From Akkermansiaceae bacterium UBA5020 (GTDB lineage Bacteria; Verrucomicrobiota; Verrucomicrobiia; Verrucomicrobiales; DEV007), in contig DGXY01000003.1 of assembly GCA_002396885.1 (NCBI GenBank), positions 1 to 30,869 of the forward strand: a DNA stretch of 30,869 bases, in the 5' to 3' direction. The notes beneath the pieces are model-generated. The model did not search any database and was not told the DNA's origin. It saw nothing but the letters and a program-made list of their open reading frames with translations. Each line of letters starts with the position of its first letter. The stretch's first letter is position 1. The position numbers and the translations under genes were made by a program. Positions 1 to 9,600 of this stretch are shown piece by piece.

Positions 1-22
1 TTTTACCTTCCCACCTTTTACC

Positions 23-35
23 CGGGCGAAGCCCG
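23..35 (-). terminator. Small GC hairpin after the MFS gene
   Basis: The sequence CGGGC-GAA-GCCCG forms a 5-bp stem with a 3-nt loop, two bases beyond the stop codon of the minus-strand MFS gene. No clean U-run follows on the minus strand (it reads GGTAAAAGG), so this is a weak or atypical terminator candidate judged from position and symmetry only. Confidence 0.3.
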
Positions 36-36
36 A

Positions 37-1395
37 TCACTCCCCTTCCTCCGTGACGCGGGTCTTATCCCAGAAGGCGGCGAAGAAAATCGCGGCGATG
101 ACGAGGGCCATGATCGCGGGGAAGATCCAGAAGGCTTTCCACTGGGCCATCGTTTCGGAGATCAATGCCGCATCGACCGCTCCGGGCATTTCAATGGAGA
201 ACATCTTGGCGAGCTTCTGGAAGAAGGTCAGGGACTCCTCGGCGCGGGAGGCCGTGATCGCTTCACCGAGCGCACCGGTTGAGGTCAACTGGGAAGCCGT
301 GCCACCGAGCCCCAGCCAGGGTTTTCCAAAAACGATCGCATAGCCGATCCACATCCCGATTCCCTGGGTCACGAAGACGAGCAGACTCTGCGCCTGCCCC
401 CGCACTTCCTTCGGGGCGACGTGATCGGTATACATGAAACCCGTCACGAAGAAGAAGTCGTAGCAGATCCCGTGCAGGGCGATGCCGAGGAAGAGCATCC
501 AAGCGACCTGGTCGGGGGCTCCGTAGGCAAAGAGAAGATAGCGGACGAACCACGCGAGCATACCGGTGATGATCATCCATTTCACCCCGAGTCGTCGGAA
601 GAAGAAGGGGATCAGCAGCATGAAGACGATCTCGGACATCTGGCCGATCGTCATGGTCGAGGCGGGCTGCTCGAAACCGGCATTCGCGAGGAAGGGGCCC
701 GTCATGCCGAAGTAGTAGGCGAGCGGGATGCAGATGAGGCCGGAGCAAAGGATGAAGACGAGAAAGGAGGGTTTGGCGAGCAGCTTGAGGGCATCGAGCA
801 TGAGCAAGGCACGCAGGTCGATCTTTTGTCCCTTCGCCGGGGCCGGAGTGTGGGGAAGCACGAAGGAAAAGATCCCTAGGGCGATGGAGGCATAGGCGGC
901 CATCTTCATGATCCCGAGATCGGCGCTCCAGCCGAGGGCTCCGACCATCAAGCCGGCCGCGATCCATCCGATCGTGCCCCACACGCGGATCCGGGGGAAG
1001 TCGATCCGCCGGAGATGGGTGAAGGCGATCGTGTTGCCAAGACCCAGCGTGGGCATGTAGCAGAGCATGTGGGCGAGGAAGAGCTTCGACATCAAGGCGC
1101 CGTTGCCGGCCTCGGCCGCGCTGCCTGCGAGATAAATGAGGACTCCGCCCACGAGAAAGAGGACTCCCATGATGACCTGGGAAGGGAAAAAGCGGTCGGC
1201 GACGATCCCGAGGAAGAGGGGGGCGAAAATCGCTCCTAGCGGCACGGCGGCGTAGGCGCTGCCGATAAAGTCAGCCAACTTCGCCGCGTCGAGGGCCACA
1301 TTGATGGTCGAGAACCAGGTCCCCCAGACAAAAAACTGGAGGAACATCATGATACTGAGGAGCGGAACAACGGGTCGGGCGGCGGTTGGGGACAT
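37..1395 (-). CDS. MFS permease, nucleoside:H+ symporter (NupG-like) type
   Basis: This is a 452-aa polytopic inner-membrane transporter with about 12 hydrophobic segments. The N-terminal helix carries MMFLQFFVWGTWFSTINVAL, the opening typical of NupG-like nucleoside:proton symporter MFS proteins that are frequent in Planctomycetes, Verrucomicrobia and Bacteroidetes. A second recognisable part is LGNTIAFTHL...FPRIRVWGTIGWIAAG, the family's loop 4-5 region. Substrate is not provable from sequence; nucleosides or sugars are the family precedent. I chose the ATG at 1395 because the open frame upstream (to 1569) encodes a non-hydrophobic, unconserved stretch that overlaps the metG promoter area, and because a promoter-like pair sits just upstream of 1395. 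A loop of about 60 residues lies before the last helix. The gene is divergent from metG with 154 bp between them. Confidence 0.8.
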   Translation of the reverse strand: MSPTAARPVVPLLSIMMFLQFFVWGTWFSTINVALDAAKLADFIGSAYAAVPLGAIFAPLFLGIVADRFFPSQVIMGVLFLVGGVLIYLAGSAAEAGNGALMSKLFLAHMLCYMPTLGLGNTIAFTHLRRIDFPRIRVWGTIGWIAAGLMVGALGWSADLGIMKMAAYASIALGIFSFVLPHTPAPAKGQKIDLRALLMLDALKLLAKPSFLVFILCSGLICIPLAYYFGMTGPFLANAGFEQPASTMTIGQMSEIVFMLLIPFFFRRLGVKWMIITGMLAWFVRYLLFAYGAPDQVAWMLFLGIALHGICYDFFFVTGFMYTDHVAPKEVRGQAQSLLVFVTQGIGMWIGYAIVFGKPWLGLGGTASQLTSTGALGEAITASRAEESLTFFQKLAKMFSIEMPGAVDAALISETMAQWKAFWIFPAIMALVIAAIFFAAFWDKTRVTEEGE

Positions 1396-1402
1396 GGCGG
1401 CA

Positions 1403-1431
1403 AGGATAGGAGCAAACCAGCCCGCGAGCAA
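1403..1431 (-). promoter_or_regulatory. Putative sigma70-like promoter of the MFS gene
   Basis: On the minus strand, TTGCTC (1431-1426) is separated by exactly 17 bp from TATCCT (1408-1403). Only 7 nt separate the -10 box from the ATG at 1395, so the predicted transcript would begin at or next to the start codon. There is no room for a Shine-Dalgarno sequence. Prediction by eye; not experimentally supported. Confidence 0.45.
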
Positions 1432-1501
1432 AGGGGGAATGCAGGCGCGGTCCCGTGCCGGAATCGCGAAATCCGACACCGACCGATCGACCCCTTCCCC
1501 G

Positions 1502-1530
1502 TTGGACATCCTCCGGTTTCCGTTCACATT
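1502..1530 (+). promoter_or_regulatory. metG: Possible promoter of metG
   Basis: TTGGAC (1502-1507) and CACATT (1525-1530) are 17 bp apart. The -10 box is a poor match (3 of 6). The ATG of metG follows 19 nt after the -10 box, which would give a leader of about 12 nt without a Shine-Dalgarno motif. No riboswitch or T-box is recognisable upstream. Confidence 0.3.
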
Positions 1531-1549
1531 CTCTCTCCAGACTCCCCGC

Positions 1550-3607
1550 ATGCGCCAACTCCTCATCACCTCCGCCCTGCCCTACGCGAACGGCCACATC
1601 CACATCGGCCATCTCGTCGAGTACTTGCAGACCGACATTTGGGTGCGCTTCCAGAAAATGCGGGGCAACCGGGCGATCTACGTCTGCGCGGACGACACCC
1701 ACGGAACCGCGATCATGATCCGCGCCAGGGCCGAGGGCCGCAGTGAGGAAGCGCTTATCGCGGAAATGAGCGAAGCGCACCAGCGCGACTTCGCTGGCTT
1801 CGGGATCCAGTTCGATCACTACGGCAGCACCCACAGCGAGGCGAACCGAGCCGTCTGCCACGAGATCTGGGCGGCCCTGCGCCAAGCCGACATGATCGTC
1901 GAGGAGGAGATCGACCAGCTTTTCGACACCGAGCAGGGCACCTTCCTCGCCGATCGCTTCGTGCGCGGCACCTGCCCGAGATGCGGATCGAAAGACCAGC
2001 CCGGTGACAACTGCGGAAGCTGCGGGGCGACCTATGGTCCTGTCGACCTGGTCGATCCTGTTAGCACTTTGTCAGGGTCGCGGCCAGAGATCCGCGCGGC
2101 GAAACACCTCTTCGTGCGCATCGAAAAGATGCACGACTTCCTCGCCGAGTGGACCCAGTCCGGCACGATCCCGACGGAGAGCGCGAACTACCTGAAGAAT
2201 TTCTTCCTCCACGAGCCGCTCCGTGACTGGGACGTCTCCCGCCCGGCCCCCTACTTTGGCTTCGAGATTCCCGACTCGCCCGGCAACTACTGGTATGTGT
2301 GGTTCGACGCGCCGATCGGCTACATCGGCGCGACCGCGGAATGGTGCGAACGTGAGGGTGAAGCACTCGACGACTGGTGGAAGAGCGAGAAGACAGAGAT
2401 CCATCACTTCATCGGCAAGGACATCCAGTATTTCCATACCCTCTTCTGGCCGGCGGAATTGAAGACGGCGGGCTTCAGCCTGCCCACCCAGGTGCACATC
2501 CACGGCTTCCTAACCGTGGACGGCGAGAAAATGTCGAAATCGCGCGGCACCTTCATCCGCGCTTCGAAATACCTCGAGCACCTCGAACCCGAATACCTGC
2601 GCTACTACTACGCGACAAAACTCTCCTCGAAGGTGGAGGACCTCGATCTGAACTTGGGTGAATTCGTCGCGAGGGTGAACAGCGACCTTGTCGGCAAGGT
2701 CGTCAACCTCGCGAGCCGCACCGCCAAATTCATCGCCGAGACCGGTCTTTCCGTCGACTATCCCGACGATGGCGGGCTCTTCGAGCGTTTCGCCGATCGC
2801 GGTGAGGAAATCGGGGCTGCCTATGAGAACGGCGACTTCGGCAAGGCGATGCGGATGATCATGGAGCTGGCCGATCAGGCCAATCCCTACGTCGAGGAAA
2901 AAGCCCCCTGGGAGCTGCGCAAGGATCCAACGAAATCGCGCGAGTTGCAGGACGCCTGCACCGTCGCGCTGAACCTCTTCCGCACCCTTGTCATCTATCT
3001 CACTCCGGTCCTGCCGGAGCTGGCGCGGAAGACGGGCGAGCTCTTCGACGATCCCCTTCTCTCCTGGGCACAGGCGAAGACTCCTCTGACGGGGCGACCG
3101 ATCGCGAAGTTCACCCACATGATGCAGCGGGTCGATGCCGCCAAGATCGAGGCGATGATCGTCGAATCGCGGGAGGAAGGCGGCGCTCCTGCGGTGGAGA
3201 GCGCTTCGGAGACTTCTGCCCCAGCCTTCGTGGCACCGGACGACAAGGGTGAAGCCCTCGCCGCCAATCCCATTGCCCCGCAGATCACGATCGAAGACTT
3301 TGCGAAGGTGGACCTCCGCGTCGCCCGCGTCATCGCCGCCGACGAAGTGCCCGAGGCGAAGAAGCTGGTGCGACTGACCCTGAGTCTTGGCGGCGAGGAG
3401 ACACGCAAGGTCTTCGCCGGGATCAAGGCCGCCTACGAACCCGCCGATCTCGTCGGACGGCTCGTCGTGATGGTCGCGAACCTCGCTCCGCGCCAGATGA
3501 AGTTCGGTCTGAGCGAAGGGATGATTATCGCAGCCGGCCCCGGCGGTGAGGACATCTTCCTGCTCTCGCCCGATGAGGGTGCGGTGCCGGGACAGCGCGT
3601 GGGTTGA
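1550..3607 (+). CDS. metG: Methionyl-tRNA synthetase with C-terminal tRNA-binding domain
   Basis: This 685-aa cytoplasmic class I aminoacyl-tRNA synthetase charges tRNA-Met with methionine. The HIGH signature is HIGH at residues 18-21 (preceded by the SALPYANG opening), and the KMSKS loop is intact at 327-331. A zinc knuckle with Cys142, Cys145, Cys155 and Cys158 is present (CPRCG...CGSCG), as in the MetG1/E. coli-type enzyme. The anticodon-binding helical domain follows. A Trbp111/EMAP-like tRNA-binding OB fold spans about residues 580-685 (ITIEDFAKVDLRVARVI, then APRQMKFGLSEGM). An Ala/Glu-rich linker joins the domains. The ATG at 1550 is chosen because MRQLLITSALPYANG is the family's usual N-terminus; the open frame upstream is not conserved. 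It ends 15 bp from the convergent oxidoreductase gene. Length is normal for the form with the C-terminal domain. Confidence 0.97.
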   Translation: MRQLLITSALPYANGHIHIGHLVEYLQTDIWVRFQKMRGNRAIYVCADDTHGTAIMIRARAEGRSEEALIAEMSEAHQRDFAGFGIQFDHYGSTHSEANRAVCHEIWAALRQADMIVEEEIDQLFDTEQGTFLADRFVRGTCPRCGSKDQPGDNCGSCGATYGPVDLVDPVSTLSGSRPEIRAAKHLFVRIEKMHDFLAEWTQSGTIPTESANYLKNFFLHEPLRDWDVSRPAPYFGFEIPDSPGNYWYVWFDAPIGYIGATAEWCEREGEALDDWWKSEKTEIHHFIGKDIQYFHTLFWPAELKTAGFSLPTQVHIHGFLTVDGEKMSKSRGTFIRASKYLEHLEPEYLRYYYATKLSSKVEDLDLNLGEFVARVNSDLVGKVVNLASRTAKFIAETGLSVDYPDDGGLFERFADRGEEIGAAYENGDFGKAMRMIMELADQANPYVEEKAPWELRKDPTKSRELQDACTVALNLFRTLVIYLTPVLPELARKTGELFDDPLLSWAQAKTPLTGRPIAKFTHMMQRVDAAKIEAMIVESREEGGAPAVESASETSAPAFVAPDDKGEALAANPIAPQITIEDFAKVDLRVARVIAADEVPEAKKLVRLTLSLGGEETRKVFAGIKAAYEPADLVGRLVVMVANLAPRQMKFGLSEGMIIAAGPGGEDIFLLSPDEGAVPGQRVG

Positions 3608-3622
3608 GGCCGGTTTCGCCAC

Positions 3623-4699
3623 TCACATTCCCGCCGCCGCGAGGACGGTCTCCTGCACCGCGAGATCGTGTTCCGAGGGATACGGATTCTTCTTTTCCCC
3701 ACGGACGATCGAGGCGAGGTCGGCGGCGTCGCCGACGTAGCGCTCATACGGTGTCGCGAATTCCACCACGCTCGTGCCCTTGGGGAAAACCCGCTCCCCT
3801 TCTCCGAAGCGCCGCTCCTGCGAGAGCGAGAGCGTGACGACGGGTCGATCGAGCGGCTGGATGTGGAAGGTGCCTCCGGTGCCGCAGACGGTGAATTGGC
3901 GACGCGAAAAGCCCTCGACCTCGAGAGCGGTCGAACGAACCGTGGCGGTGGCCTTCGGGTATTCGAAGACGGCGAGCATGTTGTCCATGAGCGTGTCGTC
4001 GGGCGTCTCGAGAATGCGGCGCGGGTAGGGCACGACCTTGTCCGGTCTGCCGAGGACGGAGACGGTCAAATCGATGATGTGGCACCCGAGTTCGAACATC
4101 GTGCCGCCGGGGAATTCATCGAGGGTCTGGCGATCCTTCGACGGGACCACTTTCGACATCACCGCGTGCGTTTCAAAGACCTCGCCGAGCCATCCCGCCT
4201 GCAACATGCGGTGAAGCAACTGCACCGCGGGATTGAAGCGATACATGAAACCCATCTGCACGACGAGCCCCTTTTCGTCGGCGATCTTCATGAGTTCGCG
4301 GTATTCCTCCATCGAAGCCCCGGCGGGCTTATCGAGATGCACGTGGAATCCGCCATCAACGGCACGACGGGCGTAGCGCAGGAGGTCGCGCACCTCGGTC
4401 TCGACCCCGACGACCTTGAGATCGGGCGTCTTTAGGCCCTCCTCCAGCGAGAGGAAGGGAAACTTCCCGTAGAGCGGACTTTTCCGGGCGGCTTCGAGCA
4501 GGACGGGATCCTCCTCGACGATGCCGACGACTTCCCACTCCGGACTTTCGGCGTAGGCCTCGAGTTTGTTGGCATGGGCGTGCCCGGTGCCGATCTGGAG
4601 ATAGCGGATCGGCTTGGCGGGTGCCGCGTCCTTGGCAATCCCGGAGGCGGCCATCGGCAGGGTTGCGGCGGCGGTGAGGAAGCGTCTTCTCGTCGTCAT
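3623..4699 (-). CDS. Tat-exported Gfo/Idh/MocA-family oxidoreductase
   Basis: This 358-aa NAD(P)-dependent sugar or inositol-type dehydrogenase family protein starts with a twin-arginine signal: TRRRFLTAAATLPMAASGIA (residues 3-22). It is probably folded with its cofactor and exported through Tat. A Rossmann fold follows (IRYLQIGTGHAHANKLEAY, residues 31-49), then the family's EKP motif in the DKP form (HLDKP, residues 121-125) and the GCHIIDL motif with His207 in the C-terminal substrate domain. Substrate cannot be told from sequence; carbohydrate-derived compounds are usual. The start is the ATG at 4699 because it places the Tat motif at the N-terminus; the 29 residues encoded upstream have no signal-like character. 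The gene is convergent with metG and divergent from the SDR gene 98 bp away. Such Tat-exported members are common in Planctomycetes and Verrucomicrobia, often near sugar catabolism genes. Confidence 0.88.
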   Translation of the reverse strand: MTTRRRFLTAAATLPMAASGIAKDAAPAKPIRYLQIGTGHAHANKLEAYAESPEWEVVGIVEEDPVLLEAARKSPLYGKFPFLSLEEGLKTPDLKVVGVETEVRDLLRYARRAVDGGFHVHLDKPAGASMEEYRELMKIADEKGLVVQMGFMYRFNPAVQLLHRMLQAGWLGEVFETHAVMSKVVPSKDRQTLDEFPGGTMFELGCHIIDLTVSVLGRPDKVVPYPRRILETPDDTLMDNMLAVFEYPKATATVRSTALEVEGFSRRQFTVCGTGGTFHIQPLDRPVVTLSLSQERRFGEGERVFPKGTSVVEFATPYERYVGDAADLASIVRGEKKNPYPSEHDLAVQETVLAAAGM

Positions 4700-4705
4700 C
4701 GGACC

Positions 4706-4711
4706 ATCGTA
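4706..4711 (-). promoter_or_regulatory. Putative -10 box of the oxidoreductase gene
   Basis: TACGAT on the minus strand lies 6 nt upstream of the ATG at 4699. It fits the short -10-to-start spacing seen at other genes of this window. No convincing -35 hexamer is found 16-18 bp upstream, so this is the weaker kind of call. Confidence 0.3.
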
Positions 4712-4797
4712 GCGAATCCGACCCGGCAAGGCGAGGACTCGATCTCGCCAATTTTTCTGCTGCCCAATCGCCGTGATCTCGGGCAAAGTGCGTGCCT

Positions 4798-5562
4798 ATG
4801 AACGAGTCCCGTTTTTCACAGCAAACCGCTATCGTCACCGGTGGCGCCGACGGCATCGGCAAGGCCATCGTCCAACGCCTCGCCCGCGAAGGTGCCCAAG
4901 TCACCCTTTTTGACGTCAGCGCGGAGAAAGCGGCCGCAGCCGTCGCCGAGCTGGCCTCGGAAGGCCTCAACGTCGATGCCGAAACCGTCAACATCGCCGA
5001 TGAGGACCAGGTAAAGGCGGGCTTTGCCGCGGTCGCCTCGCGCAGCCCGGGCGGCCGACTCGACATCATGATCAACTGCGCGGCCATCGTGGGTCCGACC
5101 AACACGCGTATCACAGAGGTGACGACCGAAGCCTTCGATCTCGAAACGGCGATCAATCTGCGCGGCACCTTTCTCATGACCAAACACGCGATCCTCGCGA
5201 TGGAGCCTCACAACTACGGGCGGGTCCTCAATTTTGCCTCCATCGCGGGCAAGGAAGGCAACGCCGGGATGAGCCCCTACTCCGCGACCAAGGCCGCCGT
5301 GATCGGGCTCGTGAAGTCGGCGGGCAAGGAGTTCGCGGAGACCGGCATCACCGTCAACGCGATCGCCCCGGCCGTGATCCGGACTCCCATGGTCGATGGG
5401 ATCCACCCCGATCAGGTCAAATACATGACCGACAAGATCCCCATGAAACGCTGCGGTAGCCTTGACGAGGTCGCGGCCCTGAGTTGCTGGATCGTCTCGC
5501 CCGAGGCTTCCTTCTGCACCGCCTTCACCTTCGACCTGACCGGCGGGCGAGCCGTTTATTGA
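4798..5562 (+). CDS. Short-chain dehydrogenase/reductase (classical SDR)
   Basis: This 254-aa NAD(P)H-dependent oxidoreductase has all classical SDR landmarks. The glycine-rich cofactor motif TGGADGIG is at residues 14-21. NCAA at 93-96 stands in for NNAG. The catalytic residues are Ser148, Tyr161 and Lys165 (YSATK). The TVNAIAPAVIRTPM region is followed by the C-terminal TFDLTGGRAVY ending, which is frequent among FabG-like, sugar and polyol dehydrogenases. The exact substrate is not recognisable. A GTG at 4792 two codons upstream is an alternative start; ATG 4798 is chosen by codon preference. The gene is divergent from the Tat oxidoreductase, and the pair could act in one carbohydrate pathway, but this is only suggested by proximity. 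Confidence 0.88.
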   Translation: MNESRFSQQTAIVTGGADGIGKAIVQRLAREGAQVTLFDVSAEKAAAAVAELASEGLNVDAETVNIADEDQVKAGFAAVASRSPGGRLDIMINCAAIVGPTNTRITEVTTEAFDLETAINLRGTFLMTKHAILAMEPHNYGRVLNFASIAGKEGNAGMSPYSATKAAVIGLVKSAGKEFAETGITVNAIAPAVIRTPMVDGIHPDQVKYMTDKIPMKRCGSLDEVAALSCWIVSPEASFCTAFTFDLTGGRAVY

Positions 5563-5585
5563 AGGGACCTTCAAAAGCTCCCCGT

Positions 5586-5617
5586 GTTTCCGCTTGAAAC
5601 GCGGGTGAGTTCACCCG
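5586..5617. terminator. Tandem hairpins between convergent genes
   Basis: Two adjacent inverted repeats lie 23 bp past the SDR stop codon: GTTTC-CGCTT-GAAAC (5586-5600) and CGGGTGA-GT-TCACCCG (5602-5617, a 7-bp perfect stem). The site lies between the ends of the convergent SDR and 266-aa protein genes and could serve both as a bidirectional terminator. No U-tract follows. The remaining intergenic sequence to 5726 shows nothing else recognisable. Confidence 0.4.
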
Positions 5618-5726
5618 GCTCTGGAATCCGCAGAGACCGTTTTGGTCCCAAGACAGAGAGTATCACGAAGAAGCAGTTCGCCAATGAGCGACTTCAATCG
5701 AAAAGGCCCGAAGAATCCAACGATCC

Positions 5727-6527
5727 TTACTCCTTGTTCGCGCCCCGCTTCCACCAAGGTCCTGATGTCGCGTCGCGTCGCTCACCCTTGTAGACCATCT
5801 GATTGTCCCGGTAATAGACCGAACGCTCGCTGAAAGGCTTCAAGGTCCCCTCTCCCACAGTCTCGGGAGCCATCTGATTGCCCGAATACCCGGCTCCAGT
5901 CCCCCGGGACTCCACTTGCACGAGCGCCGTCGAAGGATCCGCGGTCGGACGATTCACAATGGCCCGCTCGCGCATCTCTTTTTCCTCGCGCGCGGATTCC
6001 GTCTGCGCCTTGCGCTGCTCATACCTCGCCACCCGGAGATCACGGATCCGCTCTCTGCGAGTCACCTGATCCGGAGTGCGCAGATCGGGGAGCGGCGGAA
6101 GGTCAATCAAGGTCTCCTCAGGAGTGGGTGCAGGCATCTGTCCCCAGAAATCGGAATCCCCGAATGGCTGCAACCTCGAACCACTCGCCGTGACCCCATC
6201 CTCTCCCCCGGGAAGAGCGTTGTGAACCGTGATCTTCTGAGAGAGCGGCCTAGACTTCGACTGGCTCGCCGCATTGGAAAGCTTTTGTCCGAGGGAAACC
6301 CTGCCCGCATCCTCGGAGGGGCGGCTACGGGCATTGGCCTCCTGCTCCGCCTGCTCGCTTCTGGCGATCGCCCGCCTCACTTTCCAAGGGAGTTTCCTTT
6401 CGGGATCCCCAAGATTCAGGTTGGGCATTGGGGGAAGCTCACCTAGGTCCAAATCCTGCGATTGCAACCTCGGTCCCGTGGAAAGGACCAAGAAGAGAGC
6501 GAGAAGGCTGGAATTCAGATGCTTCAT
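5727..6527 (-). CDS. Secreted protein of unknown function, end of the giant-protein cluster
   Basis: The family of this 266-aa protein is not recognised. Residues 1-23 form a plausible Sec signal peptide (MKHLNSSLLALFLVLSTGPR, then a polar region). Two short proline-rich stretches resemble each other: LGELPPMPNL (28-37) and LIDLPPLPDL (140-149). Residues about 153-192 are strongly charged (RRERIRDLRVARYEQRKAQ) and probably helical, perhaps coiled coil. The C-terminus has paired aromatic residues (SVYYRDNQMVYKG) and a basic end. It lies 136 bp downstream of, and on the same strand as, the two giant TPS-domain proteins, so it may be an accessory or periplasmic partner in the same transcription unit. 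The 136-bp gap (6528-6663) shows no clear terminator. Function is inference from position only. Confidence 0.65.
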   Translation of the reverse strand: MKHLNSSLLALFLVLSTGPRLQSQDLDLGELPPMPNLNLGDPERKLPWKVRRAIARSEQAEQEANARSRPSEDAGRVSLGQKLSNAASQSKSRPLSQKITVHNALPGGEDGVTASGSRLQPFGDSDFWGQMPAPTPEETLIDLPPLPDLRTPDQVTRRERIRDLRVARYEQRKAQTESAREEKEMRERAIVNRPTADPSTALVQVESRGTGAGYSGNQMAPETVGEGTLKPFSERSVYYRDNQMVYKGERRDATSGPWWKRGANKE

Positions 6528-6663
6528 TCAGAGCGGCTTAAGAAAATGGAGGGTGGACGAACCAATCCAGTTCACCACCTTCGATCTTGAAATCTTTGAC
6601 CTGAATTCGCAAGAGGAATATTCAGATTTTTGACGAGTCGCTTTTCTTGGAATTCTTGATGAT

Positions 6664-9600
6664 TCAGTTCGCCGGATAAAACGTCGTCGCTTGGTTTCCG
6701 AAGACCCGGTAGCTCGAATAGCGGTTGGTGCCGGGCTCGTAGACGTAGAAGGTGACGCCGACCGGTCCGCCAGCATTTCCGCGTTGGATCCGGCTCTCCT
6801 CCTCTTCATCCTGCTCCTCCTGCGAGTCGGAATCGCGTCGGTCGCCGAAAAGGCCGTCGAGGCCATCCTCCACGCTCCACGTGTCCGCTCCCTCCTGGGT
6901 ATCTTCGTCGCGCTCAAAGAGGCCGAGAAGGGCGTAGAGACCGCCACCGGAGCCGCCGAGGCCATCGTTGAAGAGATCCTCTTCACGGAAGAACGCGTCA
7001 TAGGTCTCAGAGAAGAAAATGCCGTCGACATCGAAGACCGAAGAAGGAAGCGGAATATCGGGCCCGGCCGGCTGGGTCGGCGGAGTCGGCGGGGTCGGGA
7101 AGCCGTTCGCGACGACATCGATGGAATCGTAGTAGAGCGTATAGAGCCCGGAGCCGCTCACCCCATTCACATCGCGATAGAGCGGGGCCGACGAACCAAG
7201 GGCCCCCGCGGTCAAGCTACTGAGGTTGGGAAGTCCACCCGGGTTGTTGACCAAAGCCACGGACCCGCCCTGACCGCTGATCGCGTCGGTCGGGAACACC
7301 GCCCCTCCGGTGAAGCCTCCGGCCGCGGCTACTCCTGCCTCGTCCCACCAGAGGTCAGGAGTGAGGTAGACCTCGTCGTTCCGACCGGCGAGGATGCCGT
7401 TCGCTTGGTTGAAGGGAGCGGCGAAGTTGCCAGGTGCAATGTTAAAGACAGCGGAAATCTCGTTGATGCGGGTCGTGGCATCGATCGCGTTGTTGGAGCG
7501 CGCGGGCATGTAGAATTCGATTTGGTCGATACCGAACCCGCCGCTCGTGAAGACGGTACCATTCAGGGCAGTCAACCGTCCCAGACCACCGAAGAAAGGG
7601 TTGAGTCGGCTGACGGCGATCTGGGTTTTCCCAAAGGTGGCTTGGGGAGAAAGGAGGGGATCGAGGTGACCGATCATCGCCGCATTGAAGGTCGCGTCGC
7701 TGCCGGCTGCGATCACCAAATCACCGCGTCGGATGCCGCGAGCGGTCTGGCGGAACAGGGCTGATTGATCGACACTGTTGGTATCGCGGAGGTAATCTCC
7801 GTTGCCGATCATGGCGTAGTTGTTCAAGGCTTGCAGGGTCAGATTGCCGCCACCCGTCGGGAAGTTGGTCTCGCTGCCCCGGATCACGGAAAGGTCGCCC
7901 TTCACCAGCACGGTGATGGCTCCGCTGACATTACCCGTGATGGACGGGCCGCCGTGGCCGATCTGGGCAAAAGCCCCGTAAATCGTCTGCCGGTCAAGGT
8001 TGGGGGTGGTGCCTCCCTGGAGGAGGGCGTCGCCACCCACCACCACGGTGATGTCACCGGTCTGGTTGGCGGATCCGACCTGATCACCGGTGGTCGCCTG
8101 CCGGTTTCCGTTCTCGACCGCGAAGTGCCCGACCTTGGCGAAATTGAAAGCCGAAGCGACCCCACCCAATCCGGGAGTCGGGTTCACGATCGAGTAGGGG
8201 GAAGCTCCAACCACTGTGGTTTCCGGATCGGTGCGGCGTTGCCCGAGGATCGAGAGGTTGTCGCCCACGTAAACCGTGATATTCCCGAAGGAAGGGGCAT
8301 CCAATTGGTAACCTCCGTGACCGATCGCGGCGAAGGCGCCGTGGACGGACCGACCTTCGTTGTCAGTCGTTCCGCTCGGCTGCTCCGACCAAGCGTTCGG
8401 GCTGCCTTCGAGGAACACGCTCCCATCAACACTCACGTTGATATCACCAGCGAACCCCGTCGCGACCCCGAGTCGGCGCGCGGCATCATCGCCGAGATCC
8501 GAACTGAAACCATGGCCAAGTTGGGCGAAGGAAGTTTCCACGCCCATTCCGCCAAGAACGTAAAGATCACCTCCCGCCACCGCCGTGACGTCGGAGGAAG
8601 CCGCGATCCCCCGCATGTTTTCGCCACGCCCGAGAACGACGAGATCGAGGTTGTTTTCAATCCCCCCATGACCGATGGCGGCGGGGTTGTAGATCGAAGG
8701 TGCCGGCGCGCCGAAGGCGGTGTTGAAATTCTCCGGACGCTCGTTCTCGTCAGCGGCGAGTGCGTCGATCCGGATGTCCCCCGAAGCGGTGACCGCGATG
8801 TCCCCGGCCAATTCAATCGCCCTGGAGAAACCCACAGAAGCCGAGTCATCGACCCGCTCACCGCGGCCCACGCCGTGCCCGATTCTCGACCAGCGGTGCT
8901 GTCCTTCACCGTTCTTGACTTCGATATTCCCGCCGTTGGCCTCCACCGTGATGTTGCCGATCTTGTTCTGGTAGTTGGTCGCGGTGTTGTTGACGTTGAA
9001 GGAGAACGTCGTCAAACCTCCGTGGCCGATCTGGGCAAAAGAGGAGCGTGTCCGGGCTCCCAGTTCCTGATTGCCGACATTCGCGATGACGGAACCGGTG
9101 CGGAGCGGAGACTGTCGTTCACCCATCTTCATGTGCTCGAGGGTGACACTCCCACCCGCAGTGAGGGTGATGTCGGAAGTGTTCCGGGCCACACCCACAA
9201 GGGTTCCGGCCTGCCCGTTGGTGAAATTGCGAATACCGACCACGTTGTTGGGCTGGACAAGGGCAGCCGAGTATGCCACCGAAGCCGCGGTGGCCGTGTT
9301 CAGCGAGACGATGTTGGTCTGCACGTTGTCGAAGCGGAAATTCTCGGTGCGCGAGAAATTCCCACCGACCTGCCCGCGGTCTTCGACGGATTGGTGGCCG
9401 ATTTTGGCATGGGAGAATGCGTAGGCCCCGTTGCGCACCAGCACATTGCCGCCGGTGGTCACCTGGATGTCGCCTTGCAGGGAAGTGAACCCGGAACGAT
9501 AGCCTCCATGTCCGAGATGGGCAGGGGCGAGCAAATCAAAATCCCCCCCACGGTTGAGCGGGGCAATGCTGCCCCCACCGATGATGTCGAGGTTGCCTCC

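Noticed and set aside
1396..1549. Possible SAM riboswitch or T-box upstream of metG
   Set aside because: The 154-bp gap has no T-box sequence, no specifier stem and no SAM-aptamer conserved core; only promoter-like hexamers are seen.
2510..3622. 370-codon minus-strand open frame antisense to metG
   Set aside because: metG is certain on the plus strand; the antisense frame has no recognisable motif.
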